NCBI RefSeq assembly: GCF_003007715.1
Contig: NZ_PXNO01000021.1
Coordinates: forward strand, 372,001 to 436,000
Length of the DNA: 64,000 bases
Direction of reading: 5' to 3'
DNA from: Marinobacter shengliensis
Lineage (GTDB): Bacteria > Pseudomonadota > Gammaproteobacteria > Pseudomonadales > Oleiphilaceae
Position 1 is the first letter of the stretch; every line of letters starts with the position of its first letter. The position numbers and the translations under genes were made by a program. Below the pieces are notes generated by a model, which was not told where the DNA came from, did no database searches, and saw only the letters and a list, made by a program, of their open reading frames with translations. Shown piece by piece: positions 56,985 through 64,000 of the stretch.

Positions 56985-57818
56985 TTACTGTTTATCTGCC
57001 AGTTCTTTGGACATTTCCCGGGAGCGATCAAACGCCGCGCCATAGGCCTTTTTCACAAGTTGCCGCAGGCCGCCGTCCTCAAAGGTATTCACGGCACGCT
57101 CGGTGGTGCCGCCGGGGGACATGACGTTGCGTTTGAGCTGCGCTGGGTCATCGTCGCTGCGGGCCGCCATTTCGGCCGCGCCCGCCATGGTCTGAATAGC
57201 GAGTGCCCGAGCGGTTTCAGGTGCGATGCCGGCTTCGGTGGCGGCGCCTTCCAGAGCTTCAAGCATCAAGAAGAAATACGCCGGGCCGCTTCCGGATAGC
57301 GCGGTAACGCCGTGCAACTGGTCTTCGTCGTCCACCCACAGCGCTGAGCCGATGCTTTCGAACATCGACTGTACCGATGTCTTCTGTGCGTCTTTGACCT
57401 GTGCGTTGGCAAACAGCCCGGCGGCACCCTTGCCAACCAGCGACGGTGTGTTGGGCATCACGCGAACCAGCGGCATGCCGCCGCCAAGCCAGTTGTCCAG
57501 AGTCTCAGCGGTCAGGCCTGCGGCGATGGAAACCATCAGCGGGCGGGTGTTCTGCACCACCGGGGCGATGTCGTGGCAGACATCCGCCATCACCTGGGGC
57601 TTAACTGCCAACACCACAATATCCGCCTGTTGGGAGCAGTACCGGTTGTCCGTGGTAACGCTGACACCAAAACGCTTCCGGATGGATTGCAGGTGGCCAT
57701 CGTCAGGGGCGCTTACCCAGATATTACCGGCCTGGTAGCCGTTCTCCAGCATGCCGCCGATGATGGCGCTGGCCATGTTGCCGGCACCTATAAAAGAAAT
57801 CGTGGGTGATGTGCTCAA
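56985..57818 (-). CDS. proC: Pyrroline-5-carboxylate reductase
   Basis: Last enzyme of proline synthesis, reducing pyrroline-5-carboxylate with NADPH. The 277-residue protein has the Rossmann motif FIGAGNMASAIIGG at the N-terminus, VLAVKPQVM, and the C-terminal signature ALSGSGPAYFFLMLEAL with SPGGTTE. It lies between yggS and yggT as in many gammaproteobacteria. Confidence 0.96.
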   Translation of the reverse strand: MSTSPTISFIGAGNMASAIIGGMLENGYQAGNIWVSAPDDGHLQSIRKRFGVSVTTDNRYCSQQADIVVLAVKPQVMADVCHDIAPVVQNTRPLMVSIAAGLTAETLDNWLGGGMPLVRVMPNTPSLVGKGAAGLFANAQVKDAQKTSVQSMFESIGSALWVDDEDQLHGVTALSGSGPAYFFLMLEALEGAATEAGIAPETARALAIQTMAGAAEMAARSDDDPAQLKRNVMSPGGTTERAVNTFEDGGLRQLVKKAYGAAFDRSREMSKELADKQ

Positions 57819-57881
57819 GGGTCACTCCAGGGCTTTGGTCAGTTAATTCGTTGAATGCGATGATAGCAGGAACCAGCGGTT

Positions 57882-58595
57882 TCAGCTCTGGCTGTGTTTG
57901 GATGGCCTTGCCCCAAATAGAGCGGTACCTACGCGAACCCAGGTTGCGCCCTCTGCGATGGCGATCTCGAGATCATCCGACATACCCATAGACAGTGTGT
58001 CCATCGGGCCCGCCTCAGGAGACCCCCGTTTAAGCTCCCGCAGGGTATTGGCCAGCTTGCGAAAACTCATCCGCAGATCTGCCTCGGACTGGTCTGGATC
58101 GGGAATCGCCATAAGCCCTCGCAATTTTACGTTAGGCAAATCGCCGATCTCATCCACCAGTTCGGGCAGTTCGGACAGGGTGCAGCCGGATTTGCTGTCC
58201 TCGTCATTGATGTTGACCTGCAGGCACAGATTCAATGGTGGTAAACCGGGAGGTCTCTGCTCGCTCAGGCGGCGGGCAATCTTCAGCCGGTCAACGCTGT
58301 GCACCCAGGCGAACATCTCCGCAATTTGCCGGGTTTTGTTGGACTGGATGGGGCCAATAAAGTGCCACTCAATCTGATCGAGATCCTTCAGGGCTTCAAT
58401 CTTGTCCAGCGCCTCCTGAAGGTAGTTTTCACCAAAGGCAACCTGGCCGGCACTGGCCGCGACCCTGAGTTCGTCTGGCTGGCGTGTCTTGCTGACTGCC
58501 AACAGGCGCACACTGCCGGGGTCCCGGCCTGCCTTCAATGTTGCTTTTTGTATGCGTCGGGTTACGCTCCCGATGTTGTCTGCTATGCTGCTCAT
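57882..58595 (-). CDS. YggS family PLP homeostasis protein
   Basis: A 237-residue single-domain PLP-binding protein (PLPBP/YggS). PLP lysine is in LLAVSKTRQ (Lys36), GENYLQEALDKI and WHFIGPIQSNKTR are the family segments, and MGMSDDLEIAI near the C-terminus binds phosphate. It balances PLP and amino-acid pools rather than acting as an enzyme. The frame is open upstream to 58781 through the pilT start, but the ATG at 58595 is the normal start. Divergent from pilT. Confidence 0.94.
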   Translation of the reverse strand: MSSIADNIGSVTRRIQKATLKAGRDPGSVRLLAVSKTRQPDELRVAASAGQVAFGENYLQEALDKIEALKDLDQIEWHFIGPIQSNKTRQIAEMFAWVHSVDRLKIARRLSEQRPPGLPPLNLCLQVNINDEDSKSGCTLSELPELVDEIGDLPNVKLRGLMAIPDPDQSEADLRMSFRKLANTLRELKRGSPEAGPMDTLSMGMSDDLEIAIAEGATWVRVGTALFGARPSKHSQS

Positions 58596-58647
58596 AGTGT
58601 GAGTTTGCCGCTTCTGGACTAAAAGAAAAAGCCCTCCGAGGAATCCT

Positions 58648-59682
58648 ATGGATATTACTGAACTGCTTGCCTTTTCGGCGAAACAGGGCGCATCGGATTT
58701 GCACCTGTCTGCCGGTCTGCCCCCCATGATCCGTGTCGACGGCGACGTGCGCCGCATCAACCTTCCCCCGATGGAGCACAAAGAAGTGCACGGGTTGATC
58801 TACGACATCATGAACGACAAGCAGCGTAAGGATTACGAAGAGTTCCTGGAAACCGACTTCTCGTTCGAGGTGCCGGGTGTGGCCCGTTTCCGGGTAAACG
58901 CCTTCAACCAGAACCGTGGCGCCGGCGCTGTATTCCGGACCATCCCCTCGAAGGTTCTGACCATGGAAGATCTGGGCATGGGCCAGGTTTTCAAGGATAT
59001 TTCGTCTGTACCCCGTGGCCTGGTGCTGGTCACCGGGCCCACCGGCTCCGGTAAGTCCACCACCCTGGCGGCGATGATGGACTACATCAACGACACCCGC
59101 TACGAGCACATCCTGACCATCGAAGACCCGATCGAATTCGTGCACGACTCGAAAAAGTGCCTGGTTAACCAGCGGGAAGTCCACCGGGACACCCTGGGCT
59201 TTAATGAGGCTCTTCGTTCAGCCCTGCGGGAAGACCCGGACATCATCCTGGTAGGTGAGCTCCGGGACCTGGAAACCATCCGCCTGGCCCTGACCGCCGC
59301 CGAAACCGGCCACCTGGTGTTCGGCACCCTGCACACCACCTCCGCTGCGAAGACCATCGACCGGGTGGTTGACGTGTTCCCGGCCGAGGAAAAGTCCATG
59401 GTGCGGTCCATGTTGTCGGAATCCCTGCAGGCGGTTATCTCCCAGACCCTGATGAAGAAGATGGGCGGCGGCCGTATTGCCGCCCACGAGATAATGATTG
59501 GCACCTCGGCCATCCGTAACCTGATTCGTGAAGACAAGATTGCCCAGATGTACTCGTCTATCCAGACGGGTGGTTCCCTGGGCATGCAGACGCTGGATCA
59601 GTGCCTGGAGCGCCTGTTGCAGAAGGGTCTTATTTCCCGTGAAGCAGCGCGGGCCAAGGCCAAGATGCCTGATAACTTTTAA
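58648..59682 (+). CDS. pilT: Type IV pilus retraction ATPase PilT
   Basis: A 344-residue secretion-superfamily ATPase that powers pilus retraction and twitching. Walker A GPTGSGKSTT (about 130-139), the Asp-box region and ILVGELRDLETIRLA, the His-box GHLVFGTLHTTSA, and the C-terminal AIRNLIREDK retraction motif are all visible. Followed by pilU after a 194-base spacer that holds a structured repeat. Divergent from yggS as in Pseudomonas. Confidence 0.97.
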   Translation: MDITELLAFSAKQGASDLHLSAGLPPMIRVDGDVRRINLPPMEHKEVHGLIYDIMNDKQRKDYEEFLETDFSFEVPGVARFRVNAFNQNRGAGAVFRTIPSKVLTMEDLGMGQVFKDISSVPRGLVLVTGPTGSGKSTTLAAMMDYINDTRYEHILTIEDPIEFVHDSKKCLVNQREVHRDTLGFNEALRSALREDPDIILVGELRDLETIRLALTAAETGHLVFGTLHTTSAAKTIDRVVDVFPAEEKSMVRSMLSESLQAVISQTLMKKMGGGRIAAHEIMIGTSAIRNLIREDKIAQMYSSIQTGGSLGMQTLDQCLERLLQKGLISREAARAKAKMPDNF

Positions 59683-59713
59683 CTTCGGGCTCCTTGCTTC
59701 CACCTTTGGGGAG

Positions 59714-59821
59714 GGAGCGAGGCGGGCGGCCTTCCCGGGACACGCTGTAAATACGTCCCTGTAAGCTTGACTGCAGCATCCATGCTGCAGACAGTCCCGG
59801 GAAGGCCGCCCGCCCCGCTCC
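59714..59821. repeat. Large inverted-repeat element between pilT and pilU
   Basis: Two 27-base arms (59714-59740 and 59795-59821) are reverse complements with one mismatch; the inner part of each is GGCGGCCTTCCCGGGA or its complement. The 54-base core contains a second, perfect hairpin CTGCAGCAT-CC-ATGCTGCAG (59771-59790) and the phrase CTGTAAATACGTCCCTGTAAG. It is followed by no T-run. The phrase and hairpin resemble a dispersed repeat I recall in Marinobacter-like genomes, so it is probably a mobile or REP-type intergenic element. It may also attenuate pilT-to-pilU read-through. Confidence 0.8.
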
Positions 59822-59876
59822 TCGAACACTGTTCGGGGAGTCAACGTGGTGAGAACAAAACGGTATAGGTAGACAA

Positions 59877-60998
59877 ATGGAATTCGAAAAACTGTTACGG
59901 CTGATGGTGGAGAAAGGCGGTTCGGACCTGTTTATTACAGCGGGTGTGCCGCCGAGCATGAAGGTAAACGGGAAAGTGCTCCCGGTCACCAAGAACGCGC
60001 TGACGCCGGAGCAGACGAGGGAGTTTGTCTACGGCGCCATGAACGACAAACAGCGCGCCGAATTCGAAGAAACCCACGAATGTAACTTCGCCATCAGTGC
60101 CCGGGGCATTGGCCGTTTCCGCGTGTCAGCGTTCTTCCAGCGCAACCTGTGCGGCATGGTATTGCGACGGATTGAAGTGAAAATTCCCCAGATTGACGAC
60201 CTGGCGCTGCCCGAGATCGTCAAAGATCTGGCCATGACCAAGCGTGGCCTGATCATGTTTGTGGGCGCCACCGGTACCGGTAAGTCCACCTCCCTGGCCG
60301 CCATGCTCGGCCACCGTAACCGCAACAGCCGCGGCCACATCATCTCCATCGAAGACCCGATTGAATTCGTGCACCAGCACCAGGGTTGCATCGTCACCCA
60401 GCGGGAAGTGGGTATCGACACCGAAAGCTTCGAGGTGGCCCTGAAAAACACTCTGCGACAGGCGCCGGACGTAATCCTGATTGGTGAGGTGCGTACCCGC
60501 CAGACCATGGAGTATTCGGTACAGTTCGCAGAAACCGGCCACCTGTGTCTGGCCACCCTGCACGCTAACAACGCCAACCAGGCCCTGGACCGGATTATCC
60601 AGTTCTTCCCGCCGGAACAGCACAACCAGATCTGGATGGACCTTTCCCTGAACCTCCGCGCCATCGTGGCTCAGCAATTGGTGCCGACGCCGGATGGCAA
60701 AGGCCGCAAGGCCGTAATCGAAGTATTGATCAACACGCCGCTGGTGGCGGACCTGATTCGGAAAGCCGAAGTGCACAAACTCAAAGAGTTGATGGCCAAG
60801 TCCAACGAATCCGGCATGCAGACCTTTGACCAGGCGTTGTACCGGCTGTACGCCGAAGGCTCCATCACCTATGAAGACGCTTTGGCCCACGCGGATTCCG
60901 CGAACGACCTGCGCCTGATGATCAAGCTCGGTGCCGATGCCCAGGGTGCCGACAAGCTGTCATCTTCGGTCGACAAGCTCACCATTCAGGACGATTGA
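59877..60998 (+). CDS. pilU: PilT-like ATPase PilU
   Basis: A 373-residue paralogue of PilT. Walker A GATGTGKSTS (about 130-139), VILIGEVRTRQTMEY and GHLCLATLHANNANQA are visible. The longer C-terminal tail (SVDKLTIQDD) is typical of PilU. It works with PilT to generate retraction force against load. Confidence 0.95.
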   Translation: MEFEKLLRLMVEKGGSDLFITAGVPPSMKVNGKVLPVTKNALTPEQTREFVYGAMNDKQRAEFEETHECNFAISARGIGRFRVSAFFQRNLCGMVLRRIEVKIPQIDDLALPEIVKDLAMTKRGLIMFVGATGTGKSTSLAAMLGHRNRNSRGHIISIEDPIEFVHQHQGCIVTQREVGIDTESFEVALKNTLRQAPDVILIGEVRTRQTMEYSVQFAETGHLCLATLHANNANQALDRIIQFFPPEQHNQIWMDLSLNLRAIVAQQLVPTPDGKGRKAVIEVLINTPLVADLIRKAEVHKLKELMAKSNESGMQTFDQALYRLYAEGSITYEDALAHADSANDLRLMIKLGADAQGADKLSSSVDKLTIQDD

Positions 60999-61025
60999 TC
61001 GAAACCGAACAGCGATCCTCCTTCC

Positions 61026-61049
61026 AGGCGGCCCTGTCCGGGGCCGCCT
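61026..61049 (+). terminator. Possible terminator after pilU
   Basis: AGGCGGCCC (61026-61034), loop TGTCCG, GGGCCGCCT (61041-61049), a perfect 9-bp stem followed by only a short TAATA stretch. Strength is doubtful. Confidence 0.45.
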
Positions 61050-61055
61050 TAATAC

Positions 61056-61129
61056 CAAAGTCGTACTTTGTTAGTGCCTGCAACCAGTAGTTTTGGCATT
61101 TGAGGCCATTGTGCTGCCCTGCGTATACT
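61056..61129 (+). promoter_or_regulatory. Palindrome and sigma-70 promoter upstream of the FadL-type gene
   Basis: CAAAGTCGTACTTTG (61056-61070) is a perfect palindrome with a 3-base centre, a possible operator. Downstream are TTGAGG (61100-61105), 18 bases, and TATACT (61124-61129), 28 bases before the ATG at 61157. Confidence 0.5.
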
Positions 61130-61156
61130 CCGCGCGCGACTAACAAAGGAGACAGC

Positions 61157-62530
61157 ATGCACAAGAATACCAATGCCCTCGTAAAGGCCATCCGCTTCGC
61201 TACCGTGACAGCTCTCGCCGCCCCAGCCACTGTTTTGGCCGGCGGATTCGCCCTGAACGAGCAGAGCGCCAGTGCCATGGGCACTGCTAATGCCGGTGCG
61301 GCGGCTAACCCCGAGAATGCCACTATTGTATTCTTTAACCCCGCTGGCATGAGCCAGTTGTCTGGGACCAATATTTCGTTTGGTGCGGCCTACCTCGACA
61401 TTGATGCAGAGGCAAAGGGCGGGGCGTCTGCCACTCGGATATCCGGTAATCCTGTCACCCCGGCTGGCCGGGGCGGGGATATAGCCGATGGCGCGTGGCT
61501 GCCTAATTTCTACTTGGCCCATGAGGTGAGTGATTCAGTAGACGTCGGTTTTGGTATTCATGCTCCCTACGGGCTGGCCGGTGACTACGAGGATGATTTT
61601 GTGGGGCGGTTTTTTGCGGACAAAACCGAGTTAACCGCCATTGCGTTTACACCCTCGATCGCCGTTAACAATGGTCAGGGCCTGTCCATGGGTGCCGGGC
61701 TGAATATCATCTATGCTGAGGGCCGGCTTACCAGGAATCAGGATCTTGGGCCGAGTGCGGAGCCGCTCCCGGTCGGCGCAGAACCCTACGCTGACATAGA
61801 AGGCGATGATATTGGTGTGACCTTTCGCGTTGGTTTCCTGTACGAACTGTCTGACAAAACCCAGTTTGGCATGACGGCGCAAACCGGTACAGAACTCAAC
61901 CTTAAGGGTGATATGGAGGTGACGGGTGTTCCCGTCCCAGGTATGCCTGGAGTAACAACAACCCTGAATGAAAAGGTTGAGGTGCCCCTGGCGATTCCCG
62001 AGAGCATTACTGTGGGGGCGCGCCATAAACTGACAGATGATGTAACCCTGTTGGCGGGTGCAACATACTCTCGCTGGAGTCGCTTCGAGGAACTGGACAT
62101 CATTAGCCGTGACCCTAATGGAGAGATCGCGGGCGTTCCGGGTGCGGTGATTAGCCACACTACGGAAAAGTGGGGTAATACCTGGCAATTCAATGTTGGT
62201 GGGATATGGCAAGCTACCCCGGCCTGGGCTTTCAAAGCAGGCTATGCCTATGACGAATCACCAGTTGGTGAGTACGTTACCGCCCGTATTCCGTCAACGG
62301 ATCGTCACTGGCTGACACTGGGAACCCAGTGGAAAGACGTCAATAGTGGCTGGACGGTTGATGCAGCAGTCGGGACCCTGATTTTTGACGGCAACGCCAA
62401 AGTAGACGAAGTGTTCTATCAGCATGAGAATCCGACTCAGCAAGATCCGAACTTCGGTGCATCCAACTATCAGGCGGAATACGACCTGAGCGCCTGGAGC
62501 GCCGCCATCGAGTTCAGCAAGGCCTTCTAA
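61157..62530 (+). CDS. FadL/TodX-family outer-membrane transport protein (OmpP1)
   Basis: A 457-residue outer-membrane porin for hydrophobic substrates such as long-chain fatty acids or hydrocarbons. Signal peptide (1-29, cleavage near LAGG), then the family N-terminus GGFALNEQSASAMGTANAG and the NPAGMSQL segment. The barrel ends in the C-terminal aromatic FSKAF. It is preceded by AAAGGAGA. Marinobacter-like bacteria often use alkanes, so this may import hydrocarbons; no degradation genes adjoin it. Confidence 0.92.
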   Translation: MHKNTNALVKAIRFATVTALAAPATVLAGGFALNEQSASAMGTANAGAAANPENATIVFFNPAGMSQLSGTNISFGAAYLDIDAEAKGGASATRISGNPVTPAGRGGDIADGAWLPNFYLAHEVSDSVDVGFGIHAPYGLAGDYEDDFVGRFFADKTELTAIAFTPSIAVNNGQGLSMGAGLNIIYAEGRLTRNQDLGPSAEPLPVGAEPYADIEGDDIGVTFRVGFLYELSDKTQFGMTAQTGTELNLKGDMEVTGVPVPGMPGVTTTLNEKVEVPLAIPESITVGARHKLTDDVTLLAGATYSRWSRFEELDIISRDPNGEIAGVPGAVISHTTEKWGNTWQFNVGGIWQATPAWAFKAGYAYDESPVGEYVTARIPSTDRHWLTLGTQWKDVNSGWTVDAAVGTLIFDGNAKVDEVFYQHENPTQQDPNFGASNYQAEYDLSAWSAAIEFSKAF

Positions 62531-62569
62531 GCGGCTGTCCTTCTCGATAGCTGATCCGGCCAGTCCGGG

Positions 62570-62923
62570 TCAGCCTACCACCTGACCACGATAGATAACC
62601 TGTTTCTTCCGTGGTCGGGCCTCTTCCCCGCCTGCCTCCTCCTCTGAACCAGCAATCTCCTGCCCGCGATAAGTTTTGGCAGCGGCTGGCGCTGCATCTA
62701 TCTGCCCCAGCTCCGGCACCCTCTGTTTAAGCGCTTCCCAGGTATGCACCAGATGCTTCGATCGGGTTTTACCTGCGTATTCAGCCAAGTGCTCCGCAAG
62801 GTGGTCTTCGTTCAGGTGGAGCTTTACCCCGAATTCAGACTGAATCAGCCGGCGGCACTGTTGCACCAGTTTCAGGTGGGATGGGTCGAATAACCAGTTG
62901 CGTTCATTCGCTACGGAATTCAT
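62570..62923 (-). CDS. Hypothetical protein with repeated YRGQ motif
   Basis: A 117-residue cytoplasmic protein. The first 80 residues are helical with basic and His residues (LVQQCRRLI, HLNEDHLAEHLAEYAG). The C-terminal region carries two similar short motifs, TYRGQEIAG and IYRGQVVG, separated by an acidic and basic linker. YRG motifs recall DUF4278-type proteins, but I would not assign the family. The ATG at 62923 gives a sensible N-terminus; the frame extends to 62962. No visible function. Confidence 0.65.
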   Translation of the reverse strand: MNSVANERNWLFDPSHLKLVQQCRRLIQSEFGVKLHLNEDHLAEHLAEYAGKTRSKHLVHTWEALKQRVPELGQIDAAPAAAKTYRGQEIAGSEEEAGGEEARPRKKQVIYRGQVVG

Positions 62924-63119
62924 GGAAAGGCCTCGCATCGCTGTCACGGCATAGGGCATCAAAGAGCCCAGACCCTCAGATCTGTGCAGTTTTCGTGCCG
63001 TGATCGGGAGGCGCTTGAACGTAGCGGGAAGGCGGAGTGAAGGGGGAAGGGTGCCCTGTCATTGTGCTTTTCCAGTGAAAATGAACAAAAACAGGGCGTT
63101 ATCGGGTTAGGTTTCAGGT

Positions 63120-64000
63120 CTAGTGAGCTTGGTCCCAGTTGTCGCCAGTGCCGGCTTCTACCAGTAACGGTACGTCCAGCTTGGCGGCAGCCTGCATTCG
63201 CTGCACCAGGCCCTTGCGCACGGTCTCCAGAGCCTCTTCCCGCACTTCGATGATCAGTTCATCGTGCACCTGCATGGTCATCCAGGCATCGTCGGCATGC
63301 TCTGTGTGCAGCCACTGGTCCACATCGATCATCGCCCGCTTGATTATGTCGGCAGCGGTCCCCTGCATGGGCGCGTTGATTGCGGTGCGCTCGGCAGCCT
63401 GTTGCAGCTGTTTGTTCCGGGCGTTGATCTCCGGCAGGTACAGGCGGCGGCCGTACAGGGTTTCCACGTAGCCATCGTCGTGGGCCTGTTTGCGGATGTT
63501 ATCCATGTATTTGAGTACGCCCGGGTAACGTTCGAAATAGCGGTCGATGTATTCCTGGGCGGTCTTGCGGTCGACCTCCAGCTGGCGGGCCAGGCCGAAA
63601 GCAGACATGCCGTAGATAAGGCCAAAGTTGATGGCTTTGGCGCTGCGGCGTTGGTCGGAGCTGACCTCGATCAGGCTCACGCCGAAGACCTCGGCGGCGG
63701 TGGCTTTGTGAATGTCTTCACCATGTTCGAAGGCCCTCAGCAGGCCCTTGTCGCCAGACAGATGCGCCATGATTCGCAGCTCTATCTGGGAATAGTCCGC
63801 CGCCAACAGTTTGTAGCCTTCCGGCGCGATGAAGGCCTGGCGAATGCGGCGGCCTTCCGGAGTGCGGATAGGAATGTTCTGCAGGTTCGGCTCGGAGGAC
63901 GACAGGCGCCCCGTGGCAGTCACCGCCTGATGGTAGGAGGTGTGTACACGGCCGGTGCGGTGATGGATCAGCTCTGGCAGGGTGTCCGTGTAGGTGGACT
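63120..64000 (-). CDS. polA: DNA polymerase I, C-terminal part (partial)
   Basis: The gene continues past the right edge; the visible 293 residues are the end of the polymerase domain. The motifs are [11 protein letters not shown], motif [18 protein letters not shown] (catalytic Asp), motif [20 protein letters not shown] and motif [12 protein letters not shown]. Exonuclease domains would lie outside the window. The stop is at 63120. Confidence 0.97.
   Translation of the reverse strand, partial: STYTDTLPELIHHRTGRVHTSYHQAVTATGRLSSSEPNLQNIPIRTPEGRRIRQAFIAPEGYKLLAADYSQIELRIMAHLSGDKGLLRAFEHGEDIHKATAAEVFGVSLIEVSSDQRRSAKAINFGLIYGMSAFGLARQLEVDRKTAQEYIDRYFERYPGVLKYMDNIRKQAHDDGYVETLYGRRLYLPEINARNKQLQQAAERTAINAPMQGTAADIIKRAMIDVDQWLHTEHADDAWMTMQVHDELIIEVREEALETVRKGLVQRMQAAAKLDVPLLVEAGTGDNWDQAH

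Noticed and set aside
62550..62574. Imperfect hairpin between the FadL-type gene and the hypothetical gene
   Set aside because: One mismatch, overlap with a stop codon and no T-run, so not called a terminator.

Overview
The window looks like a chromosomal segment of a marine gammaproteobacterium, most likely Marinobacter or a close relative. This rests on protein character and gene order recalled from Pseudomonas-type genomes, not on a database search. Coding density is high, most genes fall into tight operons with ATGA-type overlaps, and I see no rRNA, tRNA, CRISPR array, prophage or insertion sequence. One gene at each edge is cut: hemY on the left and polA on the right.

Region 1 (1-20420) is a conserved backbone. 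The heme operon hemC-hemD-hemX-hemY follows the algZ/algR-type two-component pair on the minus strand, with argH divergent. Further on come cyaA, lptM, lysA, dapF, a DUF484 gene and xerC. In Pseudomonas the argH and cyaA neighbourhoods lie close together. Here the interval between them holds a Tle-type (DUF2235) phospholipase effector gene carrying two G-run frameshifts, its probable DUF2931 immunity lipoprotein, and a PAS-GGDEF-EAL protein whose catalytic motifs are both degenerate. A canonical diguanylate cyclase follows xerC.

Region 2 (20430-41447) is more mosaic. It holds an orphan periplasmic-binding sensor kinase, a patatin/beta-barrel protein of the PlpD type, a GntR regulator, a cardiolipin synthase overlapped by an AraC regulator, a 30-residue small ORF with its own terminator, a cluster of small enzymes (esterase, SMP-30-like, thioesterase, MDR reductase), tcdA, a large acyl-CoA dehydrogenase, an SDR, an SbtA-like permease, an ECF sigma/ChrR anti-sigma pair and a second AraC regulator.

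Region 3 (41451-49527) covers polyamine synthesis (speA and speE, divergent) and nitrogen sensing. The glnK-amtB operon has a recognisable sigma-54 promoter and an upstream NtrC-type site. It is followed by ubiK, a yifB-type ATPase and trmB.

Region 4 (49540-64000) is again conserved backbone: hemW, rdgB, a DUF4426 gene, metW-metX, then yggS-proC-yggT, with divergent pilT and pilU. A dynamin-family GTPase sits between yggT and metX. A structured repeat separates pilT from pilU. A FadL-type porin, a small hypothetical gene and polA complete the window.

The strongest leads are the twice-frameshifted Tle effector with its operator-like palindrome, the small ORF at 30325-30417, the repeat at 59714-59821, the degenerate c-di-GMP protein, and several regulatory sites and rare start codons. 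I did not find an obviously unprecedented multi-gene system.
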